Shown here: piece after piece, positions 43,081-52,801 of the stretch
Position numbering within the stretch: position 1 is the stretch's first letter
Layout: each line of letters opens with the position of its first letter
Source of the DNA: Neobacillus terrae
GTDB lineage: Bacteria > Bacillota > Bacilli > Bacillales > Cytobacillaceae
Reading direction: 5' to 3'
Length of the DNA stretch: 64,000 nt
Assembly (NCBI RefSeq): GCF_011393025.1
Contig: NZ_JAAOEO010000001.1
Location: forward strand, 1 to 64,000
Made by a program: the position numbers and the translations under genes
The notes under the pieces: generated by a model
The model's input: the letters and a program-made list of their open reading frames with translations, nothing else
Told to the model about the DNA's origin: nothing
The model's database searches: none

Positions 43081-43190
43081 TGGGAAAGAAAAATAGTAAC
43101 AAAGAGAGGCCTTTAGTCATCAAACCTTCAACCGGAAGGAAAAACGGTAACAAAGAGAGGGCATTTAGTAAGCCAAATCTTTCTTTGGAG
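43081..43190. repeat. 51-bp tandem repeat upstream of spoIIA
   Basis: Two units about 51 bases apart share GGAA-R-GAAAAAYRGTAACAAAG, AGAGG and TTTAGT. The array is followed at 43191–43208 by TTAAAAGCGGGCGATAAA, which also occurs between deoB and punA. Confidence 0.65.
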
Positions 43191-43301
43191 TTAAAAGCGG
43201 GCGATAAAAGCAGGCCATTATCAATCCAACACCACCTTCTGTCGAAACGATAAGGAAGGGCACTTCTTTTAGCGAAAGCCGACTAGTTTTGTCTTAGGGG
43301 A

Positions 43302-43327
43302 AGGATATTGCCAAATTAAAAGCGAAT
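43302..43327 (+). promoter_or_regulatory. SigH-type promoter of the spoIIA operon
   Basis: AGGATAT (43302–43308) and CGAAT (43323–43327) are 14 bases apart and fit the SigH consensus (AGGAWWT, RGAAT). The spoIIA operon is the classic SigH target at the start of sporulation. Confidence 0.7.
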
Positions 43328-43362
43328 TGACTCACTATACCAGATTAAGGAGGCCAGGGATA

Positions 43363-43713
43363 GTGAGTCTTAACATTGATATGGAAATAAAAAATGATGT
43401 TTTGTGCCTGCGTTTGAGCGGTGAATTAGATCATCATACCGCAGAAGAACTTCGCATGAAAGCAGCTGAGACAATTGAAAGGCATCAAATTCGCCATATT
43501 GTCTTGAATCTGGAACAACTTTCGTTTATGGATAGCTCCGGTTTGGGCGTTATTTTGGGAAGATATAAGCAAATCAAGCAAGTACACGGTGAAATGGTTG
43601 TATGCGCTATTTCTCCTGCTATTCAAAGATTATTCGATATGTCGGGCATGTTTAAAATTATTGGCATGGAACCGTCAGAAGAATTTGCTTTGCAAAGATT
43701 GGGGGTAGCGTAA
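43363..43713 (+). CDS. spoIIAA: Anti-sigma F factor antagonist SpoIIAA
   Basis: From the GTG at 43363 (AGGAGG nine bases upstream) the protein has 116 residues and starts like B. subtilis SpoIIAA ([10 protein letters not shown]). The STAS domain holds the phosphorylation site Ser58 in FMDSSGLGV. When unphosphorylated it binds SpoIIAB and frees SigF in the forespore. An upstream frame to 43327 overlaps the promoter and is not used. The next gene follows after two bases. Confidence 0.95.
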   Translation: MSLNIDMEIKNDVLCLRLSGELDHHTAEELRMKAAETIERHQIRHIVLNLEQLSFMDSSGLGVILGRYKQIKQVHGEMVVCAISPAIQRLFDMSGMFKIIGMEPSEEFALQRLGVA

Positions 43714-43715
43714 CC

Positions 43716-44156
43716 GTGAAGAATGAAATGAAACTACAGTTTAGTGCTCTTAGCCAAAATGAATCTTTTGCCCGTGTTACTGTTGCTTCCTTTATTGCCC
43801 AGCTTGATCCAACAATGGATGAGCTGACCGAAATTAAAACAGTTGTCTCAGAAGCTGTTACCAATTCAATTATCCACGGCTACGATAATGACCCGGAAGG
43901 GATTGTTTTTATTAATGTAACCATTGAAAATGGATTGATTGAGATGTCCATTAAAGATATCGGACATGGAATTGCAGATGTGGAAGAAGCTCGTCAGCCA
44001 TTGTTTACAACAAAGCCGGATCTGGAACGTTCCGGCATGGGATTTACTATCATGGAGAATTTTATGGATGAGGTAGAGATTCATTCACAGCCTGGCAAAG
44101 GAACCGAAGTCAGATTACGTAAGCATTTGTCATCGAGCAAAATGCTTTGCAATTAA
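43716..44156 (+). CDS. spoIIAB: Anti-sigma F factor / serine kinase SpoIIAB
   Basis: The 146-residue protein is a GHKL-fold ATPase with the N box ([13 protein letters not shown]), the G1 box (IKDIGHGI) and G2 ([10 protein letters not shown]). It binds and inhibits SigF and phosphorylates SpoIIAA on Ser58. The start is GTG, two bases after the spoIIAA stop, with GGGGG in the end of spoIIAA as binding site, so translation is coupled. Complete and standard in length. Confidence 0.95.
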   Translation: MKNEMKLQFSALSQNESFARVTVASFIAQLDPTMDELTEIKTVVSEAVTNSIIHGYDNDPEGIVFINVTIENGLIEMSIKDIGHGIADVEEARQPLFTTKPDLERSGMGFTIMENFMDEVEIHSQPGKGTEVRLRKHLSSSKMLCN

Positions 44157-44168
44157 GGAGACTTGCCA

Positions 44169-44927
44169 ATGGATGTGGAGGTCAAGAACGATCAGAACAA
44201 AACGTATTTAAAGGATCATGAGGTTAAGGAGCTTATTAAAAAAAGCCAGGATGGCTGCCAGGAATCAAGAGACCTCATTGTTGAGAAGAATATGCGCCTT
44301 GTTTGGTCTGTTGTTCAGCGCTTTTTAAACAGAGGTTATGACCCGGATGATCTATTCCAGATTGGCTGCATTGGGCTGTTGAAGTCAGTAGATAAGTTTG
44401 ACCTATCCTATGATGTCAAATTTTCTACCTACGCTGTTCCCATGATTATCGGTGAAATACAGCGATTTATTCGGGATGATGGGACAGTAAAAGTCAGCCG
44501 TTCCCTCAAAGAGATGGGCAATCGGATTCGGAAGGCAAAGGATGAATTATCCAAGGTTCTCGGCAGGATTCCAACTGTCAGTGAGCTTTCCGAACATCTG
44601 GAAATGCCGCCCGAGGATATCATCATGGCCCAAGAGGCAAGCAGGACTCCAACGTCTATTCATGAAACTGTTTATGAGAACGATGGCGATCCTATTACTC
44701 TGCTGGACCAGATAGATGATGGAAACAATGGCAAATGGTTTGATAAAATCGCTTTAAAAGAAGCCATTAGGGAACTCGATGAACGTGAAAGACTGATTGT
44801 GTATTTGCGTTATTACAAGGATCAAACTCAATCAGAGGTAGCTGCAAGGCTGGGAATTTCGCAGGTTCAGGTTTCAAGGCTGGAAAAAAAGATATTACAG
44901 GAAATGAAGAGCCGCATGGATATATAA
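44169..44927 (+). CDS. sigF: RNA polymerase sigma-F factor
   Basis: From the ATG at 44169 (AAGGAG eight bases upstream) the protein has 252 residues and begins MDVEVKND like B. subtilis SigF. Region 2 includes GYDPDDLFQIGCIGL and FSTYAVPMIIGEIQRFIRDD. Region 4 ends with the helix-turn-helix SEVAARLGISQVQVSRLEKKIL. It directs the first forespore-specific transcription, including dacF upstream. A terminator overlaps the end of the gene. Confidence 0.96.
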   Translation: MDVEVKNDQNKTYLKDHEVKELIKKSQDGCQESRDLIVEKNMRLVWSVVQRFLNRGYDPDDLFQIGCIGLLKSVDKFDLSYDVKFSTYAVPMIIGEIQRFIRDDGTVKVSRSLKEMGNRIRKAKDELSKVLGRIPTVSELSEHLEMPPEDIIMAQEASRTPTSIHETVYENDGDPITLLDQIDDGNNGKWFDKIALKEAIRELDERERLIVYLRYYKDQTQSEVAARLGISQVQVSRLEKKILQEMKSRMDI

Positions 44928-44952
44928 ATCCTTGCGGTTCTTTTTTTTGTTT
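44911..44952 (+). terminator. Intrinsic terminator of the spoIIA operon
   Basis: CCGCATGGAT pairs with ATCCTTGCGG around the stop codon of sigF, followed by eight or more T. Confidence 0.75.
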
Positions 44953-44968
44953 TGTAAATTTTTGGATA

Positions 44969-44997
44969 TCATGAAAATATTGATTTAATCCATACTA
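44969..44997 (+). promoter_or_regulatory. SigG-type promoter of spoVA
   Basis: TCATG (44969–44973) and CATACTA (44991–44997) are 17 bases apart. The -10 fits the SigG CATNNTA consensus and the -35 fits at four of five positions. Confidence 0.5.
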
Positions 44998-45035
44998 ATC
45001 TATACGAGGAAATCATTGTGTGGGAAGTGAGAGTT

Positions 45036-45659
45036 TTGGAAAAAACGATCTACCTTCGCCTGCGGCAGCGTGTTCAGGTTCGGCCTGATGATAAAGTGAT
45101 CTTAGAAGATATGGCACAAATTATTGCGCCCGAATACATGCTTGCCGCCTTGCAAAAAATGGTGATATACAAGGTTTCACCGCGGGATCTCAATATTATC
45201 GTTATCGATGTAATGAAGGTATTAGAAAAAATTACAGACCAATTTAAAGAAGCAGATATACAAACTATTGGACCCGTACAAACAATTATAGAAGTGGTTT
45301 ATAAGAAAAAAAGAGTGTCTGCTCCCATTTTTCTTTTAATATGGTTTTTGCTTTTCTTTGGTTCTGCTCTCGCCATAATGAACTTCCATGATGATGTCAG
45401 CATGAGGTCTGTACAGGCAAAGCTGACAACAATAATCACCGGCAAACAGGATCCGAAGCCTTTTCTTTTTCAAATCCCATACTCTATTGGGCTTGGACTG
45501 GGAATGATCCTGTTCTTTAATCATATATTCCGAAAGCGAATTAACGAAGAACCCAGCCCTTTAGAAGTAGAGATGTTTAATTATCAGATGGACCTCGATA
45601 ATTATGTCATTATCAGTCAAAACAAGGAAAGTATTAAAAGAATTAATGATGACGATTAA
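45036..45659 (+). CDS. spoVAA: Stage V sporulation protein AA
   Basis: I prefer the TTG at 45036 (LEKTIYLRLRQRV), which aligns with the B. subtilis start and follows GGAAGTGAG. A GTG at 45018 is possible. The protein then has 207 residues, with a soluble N-terminal domain and two membrane helices in the C-terminal half (about 102–120 and 143–163). SpoVA proteins move dipicolinic acid into the forespore and out during germination. The end overlaps spoVAB by 14 bases. Confidence 0.9.
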   Translation: MEKTIYLRLRQRVQVRPDDKVILEDMAQIIAPEYMLAALQKMVIYKVSPRDLNIIVIDVMKVLEKITDQFKEADIQTIGPVQTIIEVVYKKKRVSAPIFLLIWFLLFFGSALAIMNFHDDVSMRSVQAKLTTIITGKQDPKPFLFQIPYSIGLGLGMILFFNHIFRKRINEEPSPLEVEMFNYQMDLDNYVIISQNKESIKRINDDD

Positions 45660-46071
45660 AATTTTATTTGTTATCTTTATCGGCCTTGCCGGAGGGCTGG
45701 CAGTCGGAGCAGGATTTGTCGCTTTTTTAACAGTACTTGGTATTATTCCAAGGTTAACTCAGCTTAGTAAAACCATGAAGATGATTCAATGGTATGAAAT
45801 GGCAGTTATTTTAGGAACGGTGGTTGGCATTGTGGCAAGTCTTAGGGACCCGGTGCTGGGAATCCATCCATGGTTTTTAATACCCTTAGGCTTAGCCGGA
45901 GGGGTTTATGTGGGTATGCTTGCTGCAGCATTAACAGAAGTCCTAAATGTAATCCCTATTCTAGCCAAGAGAATTGGAATGGACGGAGAGATAGTCACAT
46001 TATTAATGGCTCTTGTGCTTGGAAAAATCTTCGGATCTATTTTTCAATGGGTTTATTTTATTCATCATTAA
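45646..46071 (+). CDS. spoVAB: Stage V sporulation protein AB
   Basis: From the ATG at 45646 (or 45649) the protein has 141 residues, exactly the B. subtilis length, with four hydrophobic segments and the conserved [17 protein letters not shown] near the start. It is a membrane component linked to dipicolinic-acid uptake into the spore. Its start lies inside spoVAA. In B. subtilis spoVAC follows; here the next gene, 25 bases on, is already spoVAE. Confidence 0.9.
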   Translation: MMTIKILFVIFIGLAGGLAVGAGFVAFLTVLGIIPRLTQLSKTMKMIQWYEMAVILGTVVGIVASLRDPVLGIHPWFLIPLGLAGGVYVGMLAAALTEVLNVIPILAKRIGMDGEIVTLLMALVLGKIFGSIFQWVYFIHH

Positions 46072-46096
46072 ACTTTCGGGCGAAAGGAAAAATAGG

Positions 46097-46666
46097 ATGA
46101 GCGAGAAGAGAAAAGTTATTCTCATAACAGATGGAGATGATTACGCCAGACGGGCAGTAGAGCATGTGGCTTATGAAATAGGCGGCCGCTGTATATCCAT
46201 GTCGCATGGGAACCCTTCTGTCCATAATGGTCCGGAACTGGTAGAGATGATTAAAAAAGCCCATCACGATCCTGTCCTGGTGATGTTTGATGATGGAGGT
46301 CTGCTGGGAGAAGGTTTGGGGGAAATGGCCTTAAAGTATGTAGCACTCCATGAAGATATTGAGGTGCTTGGAATCATAGCTGTTGCTTCTAAGACAAGGA
46401 AGGAAGAATGGACAAAGGTCGATGTCTGTATCGACAGAGACGGGGAATTAACACCATATGGGGTCGATAAATATGGATTTCCGGAAATGGAGATGGGCCG
46501 CATTAATGGAGATACTGTCTATTGTCTCGACCAATTGAATGTACCCATTATTGTAGGTATAGGTGATATTGGGAAAATGTCTCGACGCGATCACTACGAG
46601 CGCGGTGCACCTATTACAAAAAAAGCGGTCGAACTTATTTTGGAAAGGAGCGGTTATGAATGGTAG
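46097..46666 (+). CDS. spoVAE: Stage V sporulation protein AE (SpoVAEa type)
   Basis: From the ATG at 46097 (GAAAGGAAAAATAGG upstream) the protein has 189 residues. It is a soluble protein of the SpoVAEa type, beginning [20 protein letters not shown], with the conserved VMFDDGG and GIGDIGKM. Its biochemical role is unknown; it is encoded with the dipicolinic-acid channel in spore formers. The longer in-frame start at 46013 overlaps spoVAB. SpoVAC, SpoVAD and SpoVAEb, normally encoded between AB and AEa, are not here. Confidence 0.9.
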   Translation: MSEKRKVILITDGDDYARRAVEHVAYEIGGRCISMSHGNPSVHNGPELVEMIKKAHHDPVLVMFDDGGLLGEGLGEMALKYVALHEDIEVLGIIAVASKTRKEEWTKVDVCIDRDGELTPYGVDKYGFPEMEMGRINGDTVYCLDQLNVPIIVGIGDIGKMSRRDHYERGAPITKKAVELILERSGYEW

Positions 46667-48135
46667 ATATAGGTAAAGTGGAGTGGCCAGTCCCTAATAC
46701 TGTCGATGAAATCGAGCAGTACATGAAAGAAAGAGTCGGGTTGGGAAAAAGTTTTGACCTGGGAGTCAGGAAACTTAAAATCCTTCGCAAGGATGTACAT
46801 ATCTACTTTGTAAACGGTCTGTGTGATACTGCGTATATTACACAGATAATTAAAGTTTTAGTTAGTATCAATGACCATGAAAAATTATCTACCGATTTGT
46901 TCAAAATAGTGGAAAACAGGCTGGTAAACCAGTCTGTTGAGCAATTTAAAACTCTTGATGACTGTATTACAAAGATTCTTTCCGGTCTTATTGTTGTTTT
47001 TGTCGATGGAGTAGGGATCGGGCTTGTTGTTGATGTAAGAAGCTATCCCGGGAGGTCGCCACAGGAACCTGATACAGAAAAGGTTGTAAGGGGATCACGG
47101 GATGGATTTGTAGAGAATATTATCCTTAACACAGCCATGACACGAAGAAGAATACGCGATGAACGGCTCCGCTTTGAAATGCTTAGAGTAGGAGTAAGAG
47201 GAAAAACAGACGTAGCATTAGGCTATCTTCAGGATGTCGCGGACCAGGATTTAATTGAAATTGTACGCAAAGAGATTAAAAATATTGTTATAGATGGAAT
47301 ACCAATGGCAGATAAAACGATTGAGGAATTTTTACTCAAGCAGGGATATAATCCCTATCCGCTGGTCCGATATACGGAGCGGGCAGATGTCGCGGCGGCC
47401 CATCTATTAGAAGGCCATGTTATTATATATGTCGATACTTCCCCAAGCGTAATTATTACGCCGACTACCTATTTCCATCACGTACAGCATGCTGAAGAAT
47501 ATAGGCAATCGCCAGCGGTTGGCACTTTTGTCCGCTGGACCAGGTTCCTTGGTGTCTTATCATCACTTTTTCTGCTGCCGCTTTGGCTGCTCTTTGTATT
47601 AGAGCCTTCAATGCTCCCAGATAAATTAGCGTTTATCGGCCCGAATGAACAGACCAATATACCTATCATTATTCAGCTATTCCTGGCGGATATGGGGATT
47701 GAGTTTTTACGGATGGCCGCCATCCATACTCCTACACCACTGTCAACCGCCATGGGCTTGATTGCAGCCGTGCTGATTGGTCAAATAGCGATTGATGTAG
47801 GATTATTTGTACCGGAGGTTATTCTTTACGTCGCTGTGTCGGGCATAGGAACGTTTACAACTCCAAGCTATGAATTAAGTGTAGCCAATAAAATAGCAAG
47901 GATTATTTTAATGTTATTAGTTGCTCTGTTCCATGCACCTGGTTTTATTATTGGCTGTACATTGTTTTTCCTTTTTATCATCAATATCAGGGTTCTCAAT
48001 ACTCCTTATTTCTGGCCGTTTCTGCCTTTTGAACCAAAAGCCTTTTTGCAGATAGTTATTCGCCGGGCTGTTCCCGGTTCAAAAATCAGGCCGAGCATTG
48101 TACATCCAAGAAACAAGTATCGGCAGCCACATTAA
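46660..48135 (+). CDS. spoVAF: Stage V sporulation protein AF
   Basis: The 491-residue protein is of the GerA/SpoVAF family: a soluble N-terminal domain (about 1–280) and a C-terminal membrane domain with five or so helices. The region DVSSPVIITPT-like ([20 protein letters not shown]) and the [12 protein letters not shown] segment are typical. It is related to GerAA germinant receptor subunits and modulates germination. It overlaps spoVAE by seven bases. The terminator 48198–48232 follows. Confidence 0.93.
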   Translation: MVDIGKVEWPVPNTVDEIEQYMKERVGLGKSFDLGVRKLKILRKDVHIYFVNGLCDTAYITQIIKVLVSINDHEKLSTDLFKIVENRLVNQSVEQFKTLDDCITKILSGLIVVFVDGVGIGLVVDVRSYPGRSPQEPDTEKVVRGSRDGFVENIILNTAMTRRRIRDERLRFEMLRVGVRGKTDVALGYLQDVADQDLIEIVRKEIKNIVIDGIPMADKTIEEFLLKQGYNPYPLVRYTERADVAAAHLLEGHVIIYVDTSPSVIITPTTYFHHVQHAEEYRQSPAVGTFVRWTRFLGVLSSLFLLPLWLLFVLEPSMLPDKLAFIGPNEQTNIPIIIQLFLADMGIEFLRMAAIHTPTPLSTAMGLIAAVLIGQIAIDVGLFVPEVILYVAVSGIGTFTTPSYELSVANKIARIILMLLVALFHAPGFIIGCTLFFLFIINIRVLNTPYFWPFLPFEPKAFLQIVIRRAVPGSKIRPSIVHPRNKYRQPH

Positions 48136-48197
48136 AAGCGATTGCGTAAAAGGCCTAAATTATGATAAAGTAATTTTAATTAAATAAAGGACTAAAG

Positions 48198-48232
48198 TAG
48201 ACAGTATCTTTCGTGGATTCTGTCTATTTTTT
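48198..48232 (+). terminator. Intrinsic terminator of the spoVA operon
   Basis: TAGACAG (48198–48204) pairs with CTGTCTA (48220–48226), followed by six T. Confidence 0.75.
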
Positions 48233-48261
48233 AAAAGGGTCGGGAGAAGGGGTTGCAAAAA

Positions 48262-49554
48262 ATGACAGTAAAGGTCAATGAAATTGGACATCTTGAAATT
48301 GGCGGGGTGGATGCTGTAAAGCTTGCCGAACAATACGGAACCCCATTGTATGTTTATGACGTAGCACTGATCCGTGATCGGGCCAGAGGTTTTAAAGATA
48401 CCTTTAAAAAACAAAATGTAAATGCACAGGTCGCTTATGCTAGTAAGGCCTTTTCAACAGTTGCCATGGTACAGCTTGCGGATGAAGAGGGGCTGTCCCT
48501 TGATGTTGTTTCAGGAGGAGAACTTTATACTGCTCTCGCAGGAAATTTCCCCCCTGAACGCATTCATTTTCATGGGAATAACAAAAGCCGTGATGAGCTT
48601 GAAATGGCCATTGATAAAGGTATTGGCTGCATTGTCGTTGATAATTTTTATGAGATGGATTTATTGGATAGCATCTGCTCGGAAAAAAACACTTCAGTTC
48701 CTATCTTGCTGCGGGTAACTCCTGGAATTGAAGCGCATACCCATGATTATATTTTGACCGGTCAGGAAGATTCCAAGTTTGGCTTCGATCTTCAAAATGG
48801 CCAAGCGCAAAAAGCTTTAGAGAAAGCTATTCATTCATGCCGGTTTCAGGTATTGGGAATTCATTGCCATATTGGTTCTCAAATATTTGAAACGGTGGGC
48901 TTTCTTTTGGCTGCCCAAAAAATTTATGAAAAGCTTGATTTATGGAAAAGAGAACTTGGTTTTGAGGCTTCAGTTTTAAACCTTGGCGGTGGATTTGGAA
49001 TTCGCTATACAAAGGAAGATGAGCCTCTTGCCCCATCACAATATGTGGAGGAAATTATTGGAGAAGTGAAAAAGCTTTCTTCTTCATATTCTCTAAAAAT
49101 GCCAGAAATTTGGATTGAACCGGGGCGTTCTCTAGTTGGTGACGCGGGAGTAACACTTTATACGATCGGTTCATCAAAAGACGTTCCCGGAATCAGAAAG
49201 TTTCTTGCTGTTGACGGAGGAATGAGCGATAATATCAGACCTGCGCTTTACCAGGCAAAGTACGAGGCTGTACTTGCAAACAAACCGTTAGCCCCGTCTA
49301 AAGAGATTGTTTCGATCGCTGGGAAAGCATGTGAATCAGGGGATATGCTTATTTGGGATCTCCCTATTCCGGAAACAGGAGAAAGAGATATTCTGGCAGT
49401 GTTTTCTACAGGTGCTTACGGCTATTCAATGTCGAATAATTATAACCGCCTGCCGCGCCCTGCTGTAGTATTTACTGAAAATGGAGAATCAGTTCTTGTA
49501 GTCAGAAGAGAAACATATGAGGACTTGCTGCGCTGTGACTTACCATTAAAATAA
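48262..49554 (+). CDS. lysA: Diaminopimelate decarboxylase
   Basis: The 430-residue (from the ATG at 48262) fold-type III PLP enzyme makes lysine from meso-diaminopimelate. PLP-binding Lys62 lies in AYASKAF. HFHGNNKS, GIHCHIGSQ, LNLGGGFGI, the PLP-phosphate loop EPGRSLV and the catalytic CESGD are all present. The binding site GGAGAAGGGG ends right before an alternative TTG (48253); the ATG has better spacing. It follows spoVAF as in B. subtilis. Confidence 0.95.
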   Translation: MTVKVNEIGHLEIGGVDAVKLAEQYGTPLYVYDVALIRDRARGFKDTFKKQNVNAQVAYASKAFSTVAMVQLADEEGLSLDVVSGGELYTALAGNFPPERIHFHGNNKSRDELEMAIDKGIGCIVVDNFYEMDLLDSICSEKNTSVPILLRVTPGIEAHTHDYILTGQEDSKFGFDLQNGQAQKALEKAIHSCRFQVLGIHCHIGSQIFETVGFLLAAQKIYEKLDLWKRELGFEASVLNLGGGFGIRYTKEDEPLAPSQYVEEIIGEVKKLSSSYSLKMPEIWIEPGRSLVGDAGVTLYTIGSSKDVPGIRKFLAVDGGMSDNIRPALYQAKYEAVLANKPLAPSKEIVSIAGKACESGDMLIWDLPIPETGERDILAVFSTGAYGYSMSNNYNRLPRPAVVFTENGESVLVVRRETYEDLLRCDLPLK

Positions 49555-49559
49555 AAGGC

Positions 49560-49870
49560 TATTATCTAAAAGATTGTTGCAAATTGAAGAAACAGTAAGC
49601 AAAAATAGGCGAGATCCTCGAAAATGCATTTGCATTTCCTTCGTGTGGTGACGATTGACCGATGCAATCTCAACGTCCTGCGGGAAAAGCAAGCCAGGCG
49701 AGACCCCGCAGATCGTTCACGACCGAGGAGGCGTGCTCCTGCGCCACAGCATACTCGAAGAAGCCAATCTTCAGCTCGTCGCAGAGCTGCAAGTAGCTGA
49801 ACACAGATGCTTAATCACGAAGTTATTACAGGCAGTAGCTTGGTTGCCCGCGGAAAGCGAGTCTATTTTT
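49560..49870. repeat. Composite repeat region downstream of lysA
   Basis: No gene is supported here. From about 49617 a block (CTCGAAAATGCATTTGCATT and onward) has an inverted relative at 55410–55436. A GC-rich block follows (CGTCCTGCGGGAAAAGC to GACCGAGGAGGC). It runs straight into the second half of the GTCTAGCTCC repeat (49734–49864: CTCCTGCGCCACAGC, then CAGCTCGTCGCAGAGCTGC). Two repeat families are thus joined in one unit. Confidence 0.6.
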
Positions 49871-49918
49871 GTTTTAATAAACAATAAAGTTTACGAAAAG
49901 AGCCAAATAAAATACACC

Positions 49919-49949
49919 AGCCCCGCTTTCATGAAAGCGGGGCTGATTT
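49919..49949. terminator. Bidirectional intrinsic terminator
   Basis: AGCCCCGCTTTC, two bases, then GAAAGCGGGGCT and a T-rich tail. It is placed just past the end of ypuA on the minus strand. Confidence 0.8.
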
Positions 49950-49956
49950 TATTCAT

Positions 49957-50820
49957 TTAGCTAAATAAAGCTTTAATAGCGTCTATTAGACTGATAAAAA
50001 ATTCTTTGAGTTTATCGAGAAAGCTTTGGCCCTCTTCAGAATGAAGGAATTTTGAAATTCTGTCTTTTGCTTTGTTTAGCTGATCGCCAACCTGGTTCCA
50101 GTCAATATTTAAGTCTTTCAGTTTGTTAAACAGGTCCATGAGCGACTGAATTTGCTGTTCAGTAAGTTTGACGTTAAGTTCCTTTGCGGCCTGTTCGATA
50201 ATCTGCCGCAGTTCAGCATCATTCTTTGGCTTATCTTTGGCGATTTCTTCTTTTATTTTAGCAATCAAGGCTGCTGCGTTTTCTTTTCCTATGGAATCAC
50301 CAAGCTTTGCTGTTTTTACCATTTCTTCATTGGCTGCTTGTTTTACATCTTCAGGAATGGTTTTATCAGCAGATATTTCATAGGCTTTTATAATTCCGGT
50401 CAGAGCTGCTGTTCCGGAAACCGGACTTGGGGCAGTGATATAAACTTTCGCATCCTTTACGCCTGCCGTAATAAGGGCATTAACATACATTTCGTCTGTT
50501 ACCCATGTAATGTTTTTGGTTTTAACAGAAACTCCGTCTCCTTTAGCTGCCATTGTAATCGCCGATGAGGATAGAGCTCTTGTCCCAATTAGGGCGCTTG
50601 AAATATATTTTCCAAGATATTTATGTTCTTCAGCATTAGAAACGGTGATAACCTGCACACTGCTGGGAGCATTCATTTCTTCCAGAAGATCAGCTTTTTG
50701 CTGTTGGGTTAAATTTTCACCAAGAGTAACAATCATATCTCCTTCTGCCATGTCTGCAAAACTGTGTACCGGCAATAAGAAAAGAAACAATAGGATTAAA
50801 TACAAGGTCATTTTTTTCAT
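49957..50820 (-). CDS. ypuA: YpuA family secreted protein (DUF1002)
   Basis: The 287-residue protein begins with a clear signal peptide (about 1–22, ending SFADM). The DUF1002 core follows, including VTVTLGENLT-like (MIVTLGENLTQQQK), TRALSSSAITMA and ITAGVKDAKVYITAPSPVSGTAALTGI. It matches B. subtilis YpuA in size and neighbourhood. It is probably exported and acts at the cell surface; its role is unknown. The ATG follows AAAGGAGATCATCCC. Confidence 0.88.
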   Translation of the reverse strand: MKKMTLYLILLFLFLLPVHSFADMAEGDMIVTLGENLTQQQKADLLEEMNAPSSVQVITVSNAEEHKYLGKYISSALIGTRALSSSAITMAAKGDGVSVKTKNITWVTDEMYVNALITAGVKDAKVYITAPSPVSGTAALTGIIKAYEISADKTIPEDVKQAANEEMVKTAKLGDSIGKENAAALIAKIKEEIAKDKPKNDAELRQIIEQAAKELNVKLTEQQIQSLMDLFNKLKDLNIDWNQVGDQLNKAKDRISKFLHSEEGQSFLDKLKEFFISLIDAIKALFS

Positions 50821-51038
50821 GGGATGATCTCCTTTAATTGTGAGTATTTCATTTTATATTCCCCAATATATTAAACGTAAAATCTCGTTTTAAAGTTTCA
50901 TAGGGGGTAATTAATATTGTACCATTTGGTTTTATCGAGGGTGGGTTTTTAGAACGAAAATGGATTAATTCTTTGGTTTGGTGTAGAATGGACTAAATCA
51001 ACTTACAGAACTTAATTTTTAAAAGGAAAGTGAATTTA

Positions 51039-51131
51039 ATGAAAAAAAGCAATTGGACCTTATTTGGGATTCTACTGGGGATTGCAATATTATGGGGATT
51101 AATTTATTGGATATTCATTGCCCCAAAGTAA
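51039..51131 (+). CDS. 30-residue single-pass membrane peptide
   Basis: A short frame encodes a Lys-led hydrophobic peptide (MKKSNWTLFG followed by one membrane helix, ending FIAPK). The ATG has AAAAGGAAAGTGAATTTA upstream, a fair binding site. No family is recognised. It lies alone between ypuA and ribT. The case for expression is the binding site and membrane-like composition only. Confidence 0.5.
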   Translation: MKKSNWTLFGILLGIAILWGLIYWIFIAPK

Positions 51132-51298
51132 GGCCATAATAATTGTTTGCTCAATTGCTCGTTATTTTGTATGATGTTGAGTAATGAAACATAATTCCTT
51201 CAGCACATATAATAAATTACACCTGTTAGAGCGTTTAATGCAATCTTCAGGGGAAAGAATAGGATACCACAAGTTTCTGTTTTTATTTGAAATAATGA

Positions 51299-51710
<412 letters not shown>

Positions 51711-51726
51711 TTATACATAATTGTTT

Positions 51727-52239
51727 TTAAACTTTTCTAATATGGATAGCCTGCTCTCTTTCCCGGATCACTTGACTTCTATCCCTCGTTAAGTGCCTGT
51801 GGATAATATCCTCTGGGGATTGTTTATGACTCTTCCATTCAAAACCTTTTACTTTGCACATCTCAGTGCATTCCATTATTAACTTCTGGTCATTTAGGGG
51901 TATATCAAGAACTTGAAATGAATCTTTTTTTTCAATTCTGCTTTGACGCTCCTCAAGGATACAAAAGAAACTTGAAGGATCTATTCCAAGACCGCTAATG
52001 GTTTCCCTGCAAGCAGAAAATAGATCCAATGCCTTCCTGAGGGTTCTGAAAGCACCCTTGAAATTGTCCCGGCGGTGATGATAACAGGAAACAGCCAGCA
52101 GGATAAGCGCTACCCAAATAGAGTTCTTATTGCCTGGGTCTGTTTCTTTCCAATATTCCTCCAGGATTTCATGGCATTCAAAATAATCACGATCGCCATG
52201 GAAATGGGCTAAATACTCAATATAAGCTTTTGAATACAT
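51727..52239 (-). CDS. ypuF: DUF309 protein YpuF
   Basis: The 170-residue helical protein is of the DUF309 family, recognised by the conserved N-terminal HGDRDYFECHEILEEYWK and the later LLAVSCYHHRRDNFKGAFRTLRKAL. The His/Glu pattern suggests a metal or ligand site. It corresponds to B. subtilis YpuF, which also lies between ribT and scpA, but here it reads on the opposite strand. Function unknown. The ATG follows GGAGGATTTTAAGA. Confidence 0.85.
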   Translation of the reverse strand: MYSKAYIEYLAHFHGDRDYFECHEILEEYWKETDPGNKNSIWVALILLAVSCYHHRRDNFKGAFRTLRKALDLFSACRETISGLGIDPSSFFCILEERQSRIEKKDSFQVLDIPLNDQKLIMECTEMCKVKGFEWKSHKQSPEDIIHRHLTRDRSQVIREREQAIHIRKV

Positions 52240-52366
52240 TCTTAAAATCCTCCATACGCAAGTATATACATTCTAGCATAACTGAAGAACTTGAATCGAG
52301 AAAGAGGATACGTAGCTGCTGGTATATCTTCAAATGTTCAAGTTCAATATGCCCCGCTTAAACATG

Positions 52367-52396
52367 AAAAAAGCCCGCTATTATCAGCGGGCTTTT
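52367..52396. terminator. Strong intrinsic terminator
   Basis: AAAAGCCCGCT and AGCGGGCTTTT. No gene ends nearby on the plus strand. On the minus strand it lies about 120 bases downstream of the YjcZ-type gene, which it may terminate. Confidence 0.7.
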
Positions 52397-52514
52397 GGCA
52401 GGATTTGTCTGCTTTCTAGGTATTAAGGGAACTAGGATCTTTACCTTGCCAATAACTCCGACAAGGTTATTATAATCCAGCTTCAGCGCAAGGTCGCTAA
52501 AGCCTTTTGTTCAA

Positions 52515-52610
52515 TTAGTAAACCCAGGAAGCACCTACGATAATTAACAAAATGAACAGAACAACAATTAAAGCGAAACCAGAGCCGAAGCCGAATCCAC
52601 CACCGGACAT
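52515..52610 (-). CDS. YjcZ family sporulation peptide (second copy)
   Basis: The gene encodes 31 residues: a Gly-rich head (MSGGGFGFGSG), one membrane helix ([17 protein letters not shown]) and the short end WVY. It is very similar to the peptide encoded at 30528–30632, especially in the helix. The ATG follows TAGGAGGTTTTATAA, a strong binding site. Function is tied to sporulation by family membership only. Confidence 0.85.
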   Translation of the reverse strand: MSGGGFGFGSGFALIVVLFILLIIVGASWVY

Positions 52611-52801
52611 TTATAAAACCTCCTATAATTTTGATTGTTTTCCCTGACATCATATGTAAGAGGTGACGAATATGTTATAGGCAGATGTCCTGAAAAACGG
52701 CGTAAGGGTTAATTTTCTATTGGATAAGCCTAGGGAATCCTCTATACTATTAATAGTCATAAAACAAAGGACAAATATGTGAAGAAATATTGGTGAGAGA
52801 C

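Noticed and set aside
49655..49960. 101-residue open frame after lysA
   Set aside because: It runs through two fused intergenic repeats and a terminator hairpin, with no proper start signal.
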